Shown piece after piece: positions 23,541 to 36,344 of a stretch of 64,000 bases of DNA. Origin of the DNA: Morinoia aosen (lineage: Eukaryota > Arthropoda > Malacostraca > Amphipoda > Talitridae). Within the stretch, counting starts at the first letter, position 1, and every line of letters starts with the position of its first letter. The position numbers were made by a program, and so were the translations under genes. The stretch lies in contig CM059567.1 in the NCBI GenBank assembly GCA_030386875.1, positions 80,531,130-80,595,129 of the forward strand, in the 5' to 3' direction. The notes under the pieces are model-generated. The model did no database searches. It saw only the letters and a list, made by a program, of their open reading frames with translations, and was not told the DNA's origin.

Positions 23541-24509
23541 TTTTACCTTTTCCGTGTCTTCTTCGATGACAGGAATTTGGGTCAAATCTCCCGAGTGAAT
23601 TCGATTTTTTCCGCGGGATTGTCCCGTGAGGTCATTTTTTTCAACACTTTAAATTCCTTGCTTGCCTGCATTCGCGTACCCGCAGGTTGGAACCAAGCTC
23701 CTATTTTGATATTTGCGCAGTCCAAAGGTCACCATTCAATGGTCGCCTTTTCGTCGTCACGTTCTGGAAAATCTTAGGCATTTAGATAGAATGAGCCCAA
23801 TGATGTTCATCGATTGATCGCCCTTTCCGGAAGCACATCTGTCTAGTGAATGAATATTTTTGGCAATGATTGCGCAGGTTATCTCAGCTTGCGCCCTATG
23901 ATGAGATCTTGGTGTTGGGCGCATCTTTTCCATGCGAGTGTACTCCGCTGAATACATTCGGTGCTGATATTTTTCGATGGACGATTCACGTCGAGCCTCG
24001 GAAATGAGCTCTTCGACTGTTATGATGCGCATGCAAGAGTGACAGCTGTGAGCAGCTGCCTGCTGTTCAATGGTCTCAAGATTTTGGAAACTACAGCCCT
24101 CCGAAAGTGTAGTCATTTGCGGCTGTGAACGTTCTTTTTGTTTACGGGAGTAGCGTGAGGCTGGGAGATGAAGCTCAGTTGTAGGTAACAGTTTTCCGAG
24201 CAAATCGATCGTGATCGTGAATTTCGATGAATGCATCGCACACTGATTGAATGAATCATCGTGAGCTGGTGTGCAGGCTCCTGCTCAAAGTGAGCATTTG
24301 TTCCAATCCTGAGCTGTTTGACGACGTTCCCTGCAATTGAAAGGTGTGACTTTGTTTTTTTTTCGCGCAATTTAGGACGTGGACTACAATCGATAATACT
24401 GTTAGTTGAGCGTCGAGCATAGTGAAGCGGCGACATCATCGAGTATTGTTTTACTTGAAGATAAGTTGGTCAAATACGAATTCGTTCGTTCGACATGGCA
24501 ATCTTCCTC

Positions 24510-24628
24510 GCCAACGGCCATACCACGTTGAATGCACCGCTTCTCGTCCGATCAGCGAAGTTAAGCAACGTTGGGTCTGGTTAGTACTTGGATGGGTGAC
24601 CGCCTGGGAACACCAGATGCTGTTGGCT
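24510..24628 (+). rRNA. 5S ribosomal RNA, unit 21
   Basis: The gene matches the reference. The spacer has a single TCAATGG and TTAGATGG, then a MITE with the ATAATATTG flank. Confidence 0.97.
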
Positions 24629-25492
24629 TTTTACCTTTTCCGTGTCTTCTTCGATGACAGGAATTTGGGTCAAATCTTCCGAGTGAATTCGATTTTTTCC
24701 GCGGGATTGTCCCGTGAGGTCATTTTTTTCAACACTTTAAATTCCTTGCTTGCCTGCATTCGCGTACCCGCAGGTTGGAACCAAGCTCCTATTTTGATAT
24801 TTGCGCAGTCCAAAGGTCACCATTCAATGGTCGCCTTTTCGTCGTCACGTTCTGGAAAATCTTAGGCATTTAGATGGAATGAGCCCAATGATGTTCATCG
24901 ATTGATCGCCCTTTCCGGAAGCACATCTGTCTAGTGAATGAATATTTTTGGCAATGATTGCGCAGGTTATCTCAGCTTGCGCCCTATGATGAGATCTTGG
25001 TGTTGGGCGCATCTTTTCCATGCGAGTGTACTCCGCTGAATACATTCGGTGCTGATATTTTTCGATGGACGATTCACGTCGAGCCTCGGAAATGAGCTCT
25101 TCGACTGTTATGATGCGCATGCAAGAGTGACAGCTGTGAGCAGCTGCCTGCTGTTCAATGGTCTCAAGATTTTGGAAACTACAGCCCTCCGAAAGTGTAG
25201 TCATTTGCGGCTGTGAACGTTCTTTTTGTTTACGGGAGTAGCGTGAGGCTGGGAGATGAAGCTCAGTTGTAGGTAACAGTTTTCCGAGCAAATCGATCGT
25301 GATCGTGAATTTCGATGAATGCATCGCACACTGATTGAATGAATCATCGTGAGCTGGTGTGCAGGCTCCTGCTCAAAGTGAGCATTTGTTCCAATCCTGA
25401 GCTGTTTGACGACGTTCCCTGCAATTGAAAGGTGTGACTTTGTTTTTTTTTCGCGCAATTTAGGACGTGGACTACAATCGATAATATTGTTA

Positions 25493-25900
25493 AGGCACCG
25501 CCACACCTTGCATTATGTCAATGCTACTTGTAACTTTGTTCGTGTCGCAGAACAACCGCTGCGGCTTAACGAGCTTTTGGATGAGCGCGTGACAAAGCGC
25601 GGCAGTCAGTTGCATATAAGCTTTGAGAGGAGGAGGACGTCAGACGACAATGTGCTCTGCAAAGCAGCTGCGCTCGGACTTTCGCGGAACACGCTTGCGA
25701 GACAACAGTGAGCGCTTGAGCGAGACAACCGTACTCAATGACTGCTTGGCTAGCACTGGCTCTGCTGTGCGGTGTCGTCTGGCTACGTGAATCAGGAGGG
25801 CTGGACTTTTGTTCATGTGGCTGCCCGAGCGGTGAGAGAGCTCTGGGCAACTCGTCGGTGCGGCATGGAGTACTCGAAGTTGCAAGGTGTGGCGGTGCCT
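25493..25900. mobile_element. PIF/Harbinger-type MITE, copy 6
   Basis: Same element and insertion base as copy 1, with 5' flank ATAATATTG. The upstream poly-T tract is slightly shorter than at the other MITE-bearing sites. Confidence 0.9.
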
Positions 25901-26008
25901 TTAGTTGAGCGTCGAGCATAGTGAAGCGGCGACATCATCGAGTATTGTTTTACTTGAAAATAAGTTGGTCAAATACGAATTCGTTCGTTCGACATGGCAA
26001 TCTTCCTC

Positions 26009-26127
26009 GCCAACGGCCATACCACGTTGAATGCACCGCTTCTCGTCCGATCAGCGAAGTTAAGCAACGTTGGGTCTGGTTAGTACTTGGATGGGTGACC
26101 GCCTGGGAACACCAGATGCTGTTGGCT
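26009..26127 (+). rRNA. 5S ribosomal RNA, unit 22 (downstream of MITE)
   Basis: The gene matches the reference, with the MITE-linked marker set and CCTGTAATTG in the spacer, as after units 3, 5, 35 and 37. Confidence 0.97.
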
Positions 26128-27097
26128 TTTTACCTTTTCCGTGTCTTCTTCGATGACAGGAATTTGGGTCAAATCTCCCGAGTGAATTCGATTTTTTCCG
26201 CGGGATTGTCCCGTGAGGTCATTTTTTTCAACACTTTAAATTCCTTGCTTGCCTGCATTCGCGTACCCGCAGGTTGGAACCAAGCTCCTATTTTGATATT
26301 TGCGCAGTCCAAAGGTCACCATTCAATGGTCGCCTTTTCGTCGTCACGTTCTGGAAAATCTTAGGCATTTAGATAGAATGAGCCCAATGATGTTCATCGA
26401 TTGATCGCCCTTTCCGGAAGCACATCTGTCTAGTGAATGAATATTTTTGGCAATGATTGCGCAGGTTATCTCAGCTTGCGCCCTATGATGAGATCTTGGT
26501 GTTGGGCGCATCTTTTCCATGCGAGTGTACTCCGCTGAATACATTCGGTGCTGATATTTTTCGATGGACGATTCACGTCGAGCCTCGGAAATGAGCTCTT
26601 CGACTGTTATGATGCGCATGCAAGAGTGACAGCTGTGAGCAGCTGCCTGCTGTTCAATGGTCTCAAGATTTTGGAAACTACAGCCCTCCGAAAGTGTAGT
26701 CATTTGCGGCTGTGAACGTTCTTTTTGTTTACGGGAGTAGCGTGAGGCTGGGAGATGAAGCTCAGTTGTAGGTAACAGTTTTCCGAGCAAATCGATCGTG
26801 ATCGTGAATTTCGATGAATGCATCGCACACTGATTGAATGAATCATCGTGAGCTGGTGTGCAGGCTCCTGCTCAAAGTGAGCATTTGTTCCAATCCTGAG
26901 CTGTTTGACGACGTTCCCTGTAATTGAAAGGTGTGACTTTGTTTTTTTTTTCGCGCAATTTAGGACGTGGACTACAATCGATAATACTGTTAGTTGAGCG
27001 TCGAGCATAGTGAAGCGGCGACATCATCGAGTATTGTTTTACTTGAAGATAAGTTGGTCAAATACGAATTCGTTCGTTCGACATGGCAATCTTCCTC

Positions 27098-27216
27098 GCC
27101 AACGGCCATACCACGTTGAATGCACCGCTTCTCGTCCGATCAGCGAAGTTAAGCAACGTTGGGTCTGGTTAGTACTTGGATGGGTGACCGCCTGGGAACA
27201 CCAGATGCTGTTGGCT
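27098..27216 (+). rRNA. 5S ribosomal RNA, unit 23
   Basis: The gene matches the reference. The spacer has TCAATCAATGG and TTAGATGG, followed by a MITE with the ATAATACTG flank. Confidence 0.97.
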
Positions 27217-28085
27217 TTTTACCTTTTCCGTGTCTTCTTCGATGACAGGAATTTGGGTCAAATCTTCCGAGTGAATTCGATTTTTTCCGCGGGATTGTCC
27301 CGTGAGGTCATTTTTTTCAACACTTTAAATTCCTTGCTTGCCTGCATTCGCGTACCCGCAGGTTGGAACCAAGCTCCTATTTTGATATTTGCGCAGTCCA
27401 AAGGTCACCATTCAATCAATGGTCGCCTTTTCGTCGTCACGTTCTGGAAAATCTTAGGCATTTAGATGGAATGAGCCCAATGATGTTCATCGATTGATCG
27501 CCCTTTCCGGAAGCACATCTGTCTAGTGAATGAATATTTTTGGCAATGATTGCGCAGGTTATCTCAGCTTGCGCCCTATGATGAGATCTTGGTGTTGGGC
27601 GCATCTTTTCCATGCGAGTGTACTCCGCTGAATACATTCGGTGCTGATATTTTTCGATGGACGATTCACGTCGAGCCTCGGAAATGAGCTCTTCGACTGT
27701 TATGATGCGCATGCAAGAGTGACAGCTGTGAGCAGCTGCCTGCTGTTCAATGGTCTCAAGATTTTGGAAACTACAGCCCTCCGAAAGTGTAGTCATTTGC
27801 GGCTGTGAACGTTCTTTTTGTTTACGGGAGTAGCGTGAGGCTGGGAGATGAAGCTCAGTTGTAGGTAACAGTTTTCCGAGCAAATCGATCGTGATCGTGA
27901 ATTTCGATGAATGCATCGCACACTGATTGAATGAATCATCGTGAGCTGGTGTGCAGGCTCCTGCTCAAAGTGAGCATTTGTTCCAATCCTGAGCTGTTTG
28001 ACGACGTTCCCTGCAATTGAAAGGTGTGACTTTGTTTTTTTTTTCGCGCAATTTAGGACGTGGACTACAATCGATAATACTGTTA

Positions 28086-28493
28086 AGGCACCGCCACACC
28101 TTGCATTATGTCAATGCTACTTGTAACTTTGTTCGTGTCGCAGAACAACCGCTGCGGCTTAACGAGCTTTTGGATGAGCGCGTGACAAAGCGCGGCAGTC
28201 AGTTGCATATAAGCTTTGAGAGGAGGAGGACGTCAGACGACAATGTGCTCTGCAAAGCAGCTGCGCTCGGACTTTCGCGGAACACGCTTGCGAGACAACA
28301 GTGAGCGCTTGAGCGAGACAACCGTACTCAATGACTGCTTGGCTAGCACTGGCTCTGCTGTGCGGTGTCGTCTGGCTACGTGAATCAGGAGGGCTGGACT
28401 TTTGTTCATGTGGCTGCCCGAGCGGTGAGAGAGCTCTGGGCAACTCGTCGGTGCGGCATGGAGTACTCGAAGTTGCAAGGTGTGGCGGTGCCT
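28086..28493. mobile_element. PIF/Harbinger-type MITE, copy 7
   Basis: Same element and insertion base as copy 1. It has the ATAATACTG flank although the preceding unit is not of the 3-bp deletion type, the only such combination in the window. Confidence 0.9.
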
Positions 28494-28601
28494 TTAGTTG
28501 AGCGTCGAGCATAGTGAAGCGGCGACATCATCGAGTATTGTTTTACTTGAAAATAAGTTGGTCAAATACGAATTCGTTCGTTCGACATGGCAATCTTCCT
28601 C

Positions 28602-28720
28602 GCCAACGGCCATACCAAGTTGAATGCACCGCTTCTCGTCCGATCAGCGAAGTTAAGCAACGTTGGGTCTGGTTAGTACTTGGATGGGTGACCGCCTGGG
28701 AACACCAGATGCTGTTGGCT
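28602..28720 (+). rRNA. 5S ribosomal RNA, unit 24 (C17A variant)
   Basis: C to A at nt 17 (28618), giving ATACCAAGTTG. This base lies in the 5' strand of helix II, where ACGTTG pairs with CAACGT, so the change replaces a C-G pair with an A-G mismatch. It may lower stability or L5 binding. The control region and terminator are intact, so it should still be transcribed. The spacer has TGTTGTCATTTG, also private. Confidence 0.93.
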
Positions 28721-29689
28721 TTTTACCTTTTCCGTGTCTTCTTCGATGACAGGAATTTGGGTCAAATCTCCCGAGTGAATTCGATTTTTTCCGCGGGATT
28801 GTCCCGTGAGGTCATTTTTTTCAACACTTTAAATTCCTTGCTTGCCTGCATTCGCGTACCCGCAGGTTGGAACCAAGCTCCTATTTTGATATTTGCGCAG
28901 TCCAAAGGTCACCATTCAATGGTCGCCTTTTCGTCGTCACGTTCTGGAAAATCTTAGGCATTTAGATAGAATGAGCCCAATGATGTTCATCGATTGATCG
29001 CCCTTTCCGGAAGCACATCTGTCTAGTGAATGAATATTTTTGGCAATGATTGCGCAGGTTATCTCAGCTTGCGCCCTATGATGAGATCTTGGTGTTGGGC
29101 GCATCTTTTCCATGCGAGTGTACTCCGCTGAATACATTCGGTGCTGATATTTTTCGATGGACGATTCACGTCGAGCCTCGGAAATGAGCTCTTCGACTGT
29201 TATGATGCGCATGCAAGAGTGACAGCTGTGAGCAGCTGCCTGCTGTTCAATGGTCTCAAGATTTTGGAAACTACAGCCCTCCGAAAGTGTTGTCATTTGC
29301 GGCTGTGAACGTTCTTTTTGTTTACGGGAGTAGCGTGAGGCTGGGAGATGAAGCTCAGTTGTAGGTAACAGTTTTCCGAGCAAATCGATCGTGATCGTGA
29401 ATTTCGATGAATGCATCGCACACTGATTGAATGAATCATCGTGAGCTGGTGTGCAGGCTCCTGCTCAAAGTGAGCATTTGTTCCAATCCTGAGCTGTTTG
29501 ACGACGTTCCCTGCAATTGAAAGGTGTGACTTTGTTTTTTTTTCGCGCAATTTAGGACGTGGACTACAATCGATAATACTGTTAGTTGAGCGTCGAGCAT
29601 AGTGAAGCGGCGACATCATCGAGTATTGTTTTACTTGAAGATAAGTTGGTCAAATACGAATTCGTTCGTTCGACATGGCAATCTTCCTC

Positions 29690-29808
29690 GCCAACGGCCA
29701 TACCACGTTGAATGCACCGCTTCTCGTCCGATCAGCGAAGTTAAGCAACGTTGGGTCTGGTTAGTACTTAGATGGGTGACCGCCTGGGAACACCAGATGC
29801 TGTTGGCT
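29690..29808 (+). rRNA. 5S ribosomal RNA, unit 25 (G81A variant)
   Basis: Same C-box G81A change as unit 7 (at 29770). The trailer has TCTCCCG, one T fewer in the CATTTTTTTCAAC run, TCAATCAATGG, CAGCTCTGAG and CAAGGTTTTGG. This looks like a unit 7 type front joined to a unit 8 type back. Confidence 0.95.
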
Positions 29809-30780
29809 TTTTACCTTTTCCGTGTCTTCTTCGATGACAGGAATTTGGGTCAAATCTCCCGAGTGAATTCGATTTTTTCCGCGGGATTGTCCCGTGAGGT
29901 CATTTTTTCAACACTTTAAATTCCTTGCTTGCCTGCATTCGCGTACCCGCAGGTTGGAACCAAGCTCCTATTTTGATATTTGCGCAGTCCAAAGGTCACC
30001 ATTCAATCAATGGTCGCCTTTTCGTCGTCACGTTCTGGAAAATCTTAGGCATTTAGATGGAATGAGCCCAATGATGTTCATCGATTGATCGCCCTTTCCG
30101 GAAGCACATCTGTCTAGTGAATGAATATTTTTGGCAATGATTGCGCAGGTTATCTCAGCTTGCGCCCTATGATGAGATCTTGGTGTTGGGCGCATCTTTT
30201 CCATGCGAGTGTACTCCGCTGAATACATTCGGTGCTGATATTTTTCGATGGACGATTCACGTCGAGCCTCGGAAATGAGCTCTTCGACTGTTATGATGCG
30301 CATGCAAGAGTGACAGCTCTGAGCAGCTGCCTGCTGTTCAATGGTCTCAAGGTTTTGGAAACTACAGCCCTCCGAAAGTGTAGTCATTTGCGGCTGTGAA
30401 CGTTCTTTTTGTTTACGGGAGTAGCGTGAGGCTGGGAGATGAAGCTCAGTTGTAGGTAACAGTTTTCCGAGCAAATCGATCGTGATCGTGAATTTCGATG
30501 AATGCATCGCACACTGATTGAATGAATCATCGTGAGCTGGTGTGCAGGCTCCTGCTCAAAGTGAGCATTTGTTCCAATCCTGAGCTGTTTGACGACGTTC
30601 CCTGCAATTGAAAGGTGTGACTTTGTTTTTTTTTCGCGCAATTTAGGACGTGGACTACAATCGATAATACTGTTAGTTGAGCGTCGAGCATAGTGAAGCG
30701 GCGACATCATCGAGTATTGTTTTACTTGAAGATAAGTTGGTCAAATACGAATTCGTTCGTTCGACATGGCAATCTTCCTC

Positions 30781-30899
30781 GCCAACGGCCATACCACGTT
30801 GAATGCACCGCTTCTCGTCCGATCAGCGAAGTTAAGCAACGTTGGGTCTGGTTAGTACTTGGATGGGTGACCGCCTGGGAACACCAGATGCTGTTGGCT
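30781..30899 (+). rRNA. 5S ribosomal RNA, unit 26
   Basis: The gene matches the reference. The spacer is the CCTGTTG / GAGAAGCG / GGAAGG type. It is first in a run of three similar three-unit blocks. Confidence 0.97.
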
Positions 30900-31869
30900 T
30901 TTTACCTTTTCCGTGTCTTCTTCGATGACAGGAATTTGGGTCAAATCTTCCGAGTGAATTCGATTTTTTCCGCGGGATTGTCCCGTGAGGTCATTTTTTT
31001 CAACACTTTAAATTCCTTGCTTGCCTGCATTCGCGTACCCGCAGGTTGGAACCAAGCTCCTATTTTGATATTTGCGCAGTCCAAAGGTCACCATTCAATG
31101 GTCGCCTTTTCGTCGTCACGTTCTGGAAAATCTTAGGCATTTAGATGGAATGAGCCCAATGATGTTCATCGATTGATCGCCCTTTCCGGAAGCACATCTG
31201 TCTAGTGAATGAATATTTTTGGCAATGATTGCGCAGGTTATCTCAGCTTGCGCCCTATGATGAGATCTTGGTGTTGGGCGCATCTTTTCCATGCGAGTGT
31301 ACTCCGCTGAATACATTCGGTGCTGATATTTTTCGATGGACGATTCACGTCGAGCCTCGGAAATGAGCTCTTCGACTGTTATGATGCGCATGCAAGAGTG
31401 ACAGCTGTGAGCAGCTGCCTGTTGTTCAATGGTCTCAAGATTTTGGAAACTACAGCCCTCCGAAAGTGTAGTCATTTGCGGCTGTGAACGTTCTTTTTGT
31501 TTACGGGAGAAGCGTGAGGCTGGGAGATGAAGCTCAGTTGTAGGTAACAGTTTTCCGAGCAAATCGATCGTGATCGTGAATTTCGATGAATGCATCGCAC
31601 ACTGATTGAATGAATCATCGTGAGCTGGTGTGCAGGCTCCTGCTCAAAGTGAGCATTTGTTCCAATCCTGAGCTGTTTGACGACGTTCCCTGCAATTGGA
31701 AGGTGTGACTTGGTTTTTTTTTTCGCGCAATTTAGGACGTGGACTACAATCGATAATACTGTTAGTTGAGCGTCGAGCATAGTGAAGCGGCGACATCATC
31801 GAGTATTGTTTTACTTGAAGATAAGTTGGTCAAATACGAATTCGTTCGTTCGACATGGCAATCTTCCTC

Positions 31870-31988
31870 GCCAACGGCCATACCACGTTGAATGCACCGC
31901 TTCTCGTCCGATCAGCGAAGTTAAGCAACGTTGGGTCTGGTTAGTACTTGGATGGGTGACCGCCTGGGAACACCAGATGCTGTTGGCT
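31870..31988 (+). rRNA. 5S ribosomal RNA, unit 27
   Basis: The gene matches the reference. The spacer has TTAGATAG and GTAGCG, like those after units 1, 30 and 33. Confidence 0.97.
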
Positions 31989-32957
31989 TTTTACCTTTTC
32001 CGTGTCTTCTTCGATGACAGGAATTTGGGTCAAATCTTCCGAGTGAATTCGATTTTTTCCGCGGGATTGTCCCGTGAGGTCATTTTTTTCAACACTTTAA
32101 ATTCCTTGCTTGCCTGCATTCGCGTACCCGCAGGTTGGAACCAAGCTCCTATTTTGATATTTGCGCAGTCCAAAGGTCACCATTCAATGGTCGCCTTTTC
32201 GTCGTCACGTTCTGGAAAATCTTAGGCATTTAGATAGAATGAGCCCAATGATGTTCATCGATTGATCGCCCTTTCCGGAAGCACATCTGTCTAGTGAATG
32301 AATATTTTTGGCAATGATTGCGCAGGTTATCTCAGCTTGCGCCCTATGATGAGATCTTGGTGTTGGGCGCATCTTTTCCATGCGAGTGTACTCCGCTGAA
32401 TACATTCGGTGCTGATATTTTTCGATGGACGATTCACGTCGAGCCTCGGAAATGAGCTCTTCGACTGTTATGATGCGCATGCAAGAGTGACAGCTGTGAG
32501 CAGCTGCCTGCTGTTCAATGGTCTCAAGATTTTGGAAACTACAGCCCTCCGAAAGTGTAGTCATTTGCGGCTGTGAACGTTCTTTTTGTTTACGGGAGTA
32601 GCGTGAGGCTGGGAGATGAAGCTCAGTTGTAGGTAACAGTTTTCCGAGCAAATCGATCGTGATCGTGAATTTCGATGAATGCATCGCACACTGATTGAAT
32701 GAATCATCGTGAGCTGGTGTGCAGGCTCCTGCTCAAAGTGAGCATTTGTTCCAATCCTGAGCTGTTTGACGACGTTCCCTGCAATTGAAAGGTGTGACTT
32801 TGTTTTTTTTTCGCGCAATTTAGGACGTGGACTACAATCGATAATACTGTTAGTTGAGCGTCGAGCATAGTGAAGCGGCGACATCATCGAGTATTGTTTT
32901 ACTTGAAGATAAGTTGGTCAAATACGAATTCGTTCGTTCGACATGGCAATCTTCCTC

Positions 32958-33076
32958 GCCAACGGCCATACCACGTTGAATGCACCGCTTCTCGTCCGAT
33001 CAGCGAAGTTAAGCAACGTTGGGTCTGGTTAGTACTTGGATGGGTGACCGCCTGGGAACACCAGATGCTGTTGGCT
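32958..33076 (+). rRNA. 5S ribosomal RNA, unit 28
   Basis: The gene matches the reference. The spacer has TCAATCAATGG, CAGCTCTGAG and CAAGGTTTTGG. Confidence 0.97.
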
Positions 33077-34049
33077 TTTTACCTTTTCCGTGTCTTCTTC
33101 GATGACAGGAATTTGGGTCAAATCTTCCGAGTGAATTCGATTTTTTCCGCGGGATTGTCCCGTGAGGTCATTTTTTTCAACACTTTAAATTCCTTGCTTG
33201 CCTGCATTCGCGTACCCGCAGGTTGGAACCAAGCTCCTATTTTGATATTTGCGCAGTCCAAAGGTCACCATTCAATCAATGGTCGCCTTTTCGTCGTCAC
33301 GTTCTGGAAAATCTTAGGCATTTAGATGGAATGAGCCCAATGATGTTCATCGATTGATCGCCCTTTCCGGAAGCACATCTGTCTAGTGAATGAATATTTT
33401 TGGCAATGATTGCGCAGGTTATCTCAGCTTGCGCCCTATGATGAGATCTTGGTGTTGGGCGCATCTTTTCCATGCGAGTGTACTCCGCTGAATACATTCG
33501 GTGCTGATATTTTTCGATGGACGATTCACGTCGAGCCTCGGAAATGAGCTCTTCGACTGTTATGATGCGCATGCAAGAGTGACAGCTCTGAGCAGCTGCC
33601 TGCTGTTCAATGGTCTCAAGGTTTTGGAAACTACAGCCCTCCGAAAGTGTAGTCATTTGCGGCTGTGAACGTTCTTTTTGTTTACGGGAGTAGCGTGAGG
33701 CTGGGAGATGAAGCTCAGTTGTAGGTAACAGTTTTCCGAGCAAATCGATCGTGATCGTGAATTTCGATGAATGCATCGCACACTGATTGAATGAATCATC
33801 GTGAGCTGGTGTGCAGGCTCCTGCTCAAAGTGAGCATTTGTTCCAATCCTGAGCTGTTTGACGACGTTCCCTGCAATTGAAAGGTGTGACTTTGTTTTTT
33901 TTTCGCGCAATTTAGGACGTGGACTACAATCGATAATACTGTTAGTTGAGCGTCGAGCATAGTGAAGCGGCGACATCATCGAGTATTGTTTTACTTGAAG
34001 ATAAGTTGGTCAAATACGAATTCGTTCGTTCGACATGGCAATCTTCCTC

Positions 34050-34168
34050 GCCAACGGCCATACCACGTTGAATGCACCGCTTCTCGTCCGATCAGCGAAG
34101 TTAAGCAACGTTGGGTCTGGTTAGTACTTGGATGGGTGACCGCCTGGGAACACCAGATGCTGTTGGCT
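34050..34168 (+). rRNA. 5S ribosomal RNA, unit 29
   Basis: The gene matches the reference. The spacer has CGTGATGTC and TTCATCAC, shared only with unit 32, and a private AAAGTCC. Confidence 0.97.
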
Positions 34169-35137
34169 TTTTACCTTTTCCGTGTCTTCTTCGATGACAG
34201 GAATTTGGGTCAAATCTTCCGAGTGAATTCGATTTTTTCCGCGGGATTGTCCCGTGATGTCATTTTTTTCATCACTTTAAAGTCCTTGCTTGCCTGCATT
34301 CGCGTACCCGCAGGTTGGAACCAAGCTCCTATTTTGATATTTGCGCAGTCCAAAGGTCACCATTCAATGGTCGCCTTTTCGTCGTCACGTTCTGGAAAAT
34401 CTTAGGCATTTAGATGGAATGAGCCCAATGATGTTCATCGATTGATCGCCCTTTCCGGAAGCACATCTGTCTAGTGAATGAATATTTTTGGCAATGATTG
34501 CGCAGGTTATCTCAGCTTGCGCCCTATGATGAGATCTTGGTGTTGGGCGCATCTTTTCCATGCGAGTGTACTCCGCTGAATACATTCGGTGCTGATATTT
34601 TTCGATGGACGATTCACGTCGAGCCTCGGAAATGAGCTCTTCGACTGTTATGATGCGCATGCAAGAGTGACAGCTGTGAGCAGCTGCCTGTTGTTCAATG
34701 GTCTCAAGATTTTGGAAACTACAGCCCTCCGAAAGTGTAGTCATTTGCGGCTGTGAACGTTCTTTTTGTTTACGGGAGAAGCGTGAGGCTGGGAGATGAA
34801 GCTCAGTTGTAGGTAACAGTTTTCCGAGCAAATCGATCGTGATCGTGAATTTCGATGAATGCATCGCACACTGATTGAATGAATCATCGTGAGCTGGTGT
34901 GCAGGCTCCTGCTCAAAGTGAGCATTTGTTCCAATCCTGAGCTGTTTGACGACGTTCCCTGCAATTGGAAGGTGTGACTTGGTTTTTTTTTCGCGCAATT
35001 TAGGACGTGGACTACAATCGATAATACTGTTAGTTGAGCGTCGAGCATAGTGAAGCGGCGACATCATCGAGTATTGTTTTACTTGAAGATAAGTTGGTCA
35101 AATACGAATTCGTTCGTTCGACATGGCAATCTTCCTC

Positions 35138-35256
35138 GCCAACGGCCATACCACGTTGAATGCACCGCTTCTCGTCCGATCAGCGAAGTTAAGCAACGTT
35201 GGGTCTGGTTAGTACTTGGATGGGTGACCGCCTGGGAACACCAGATGCTGTTGGCT
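35138..35256 (+). rRNA. 5S ribosomal RNA, unit 30
   Basis: The gene matches the reference. The spacer is as after unit 27. Confidence 0.97.
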
Positions 35257-36225
35257 TTTTACCTTTTCCGTGTCTTCTTCGATGACAGGAATTTGGGTCA
35301 AATCTTCCGAGTGAATTCGATTTTTTCCGCGGGATTGTCCCGTGAGGTCATTTTTTTCAACACTTTAAATTCCTTGCTTGCCTGCATTCGCGTACCCGCA
35401 GGTTGGAACCAAGCTCCTATTTTGATATTTGCGCAGTCCAAAGGTCACCATTCAATGGTCGCCTTTTCGTCGTCACGTTCTGGAAAATCTTAGGCATTTA
35501 GATAGAATGAGCCCAATGATGTTCATCGATTGATCGCCCTTTCCGGAAGCACATCTGTCTAGTGAATGAATATTTTTGGCAATGATTGCGCAGGTTATCT
35601 CAGCTTGCGCCCTATGATGAGATCTTGGTGTTGGGCGCATCTTTTCCATGCGAGTGTACTCCGCTGAATACATTCGGTGCTGATATTTTTCGATGGACGA
35701 TTCACGTCGAGCCTCGGAAATGAGCTCTTCGACTGTTATGATGCGCATGCAAGAGTGACAGCTGTGAGCAGCTGCCTGCTGTTCAATGGTCTCAAGATTT
35801 TGGAAACTACAGCCCTCCGAAAGTGTAGTCATTTGCGGCTGTGAACGTTCTTTTTGTTTACGGGAGTAGCGTGAGGCTGGGAGATGAAGCTCAGTTGTAG
35901 GTAACAGTTTTCCGAGCAAATCGATCGTGATCGTGAATTTCGATGAATGCATCGCACACTGATTGAATGAATCATCGTGAGCTGGTGTGCAGGCTCCTGC
36001 TCAAAGTGAGCATTTGTTCCAATCCTGAGCTGTTTGACGACGTTCCCTGCAATTGAAAGGTGTGACTTTGTTTTTTTTTCGCGCAATTTAGGACGTGGAC
36101 TACAATCGATAATACTGTTAGTTGAGCGTCGAGCATAGTGAAGCGGCGACATCATCGAGTATTGTTTTACTTGAAGATAAGTTGGTCAAATACGAATTCG
36201 TTCGTTCGACATGGCAATCTTCCTC

Positions 36226-36344
36226 GCCAACGGCCATACCACGTTGAATGCACCGCTTCTCGTCCGATCAGCGAAGTTAAGCAACGTTGGGTCTGGTTAG
36301 TACTTGGATGGGTGACCGCCTGGGAACACCAGATGCTGTTGGCT
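36226..36344 (+). rRNA. 5S ribosomal RNA, unit 31
   Basis: The gene matches the reference. The spacer is as after unit 28, including CAAGGTTTTGG. Confidence 0.97.

Larger units (their letters stand above)
19744..24564. repeat. Second duplicated segment, first copy (units 17-21)
   Basis: Units 17-21 recur as units 47-51 at offsets of 35,145-35,146 bp. Shared markers include ATGGCGATC before units 19 and 49 and the MITE before units 20 and 50. Correspondence is lost after unit 21. Confidence 0.8.
18244..25492. repeat. Three-unit higher-order repeat (units 16-18 and 19-21)
   Basis: A 3-bp deletion unit, a MITE unit and a plain unit repeat with a period of 3,678 bp. The third units differ: unit 18 has TCAATCAATGG and unit 21 has TCAATGG. 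Confidence 0.75.
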
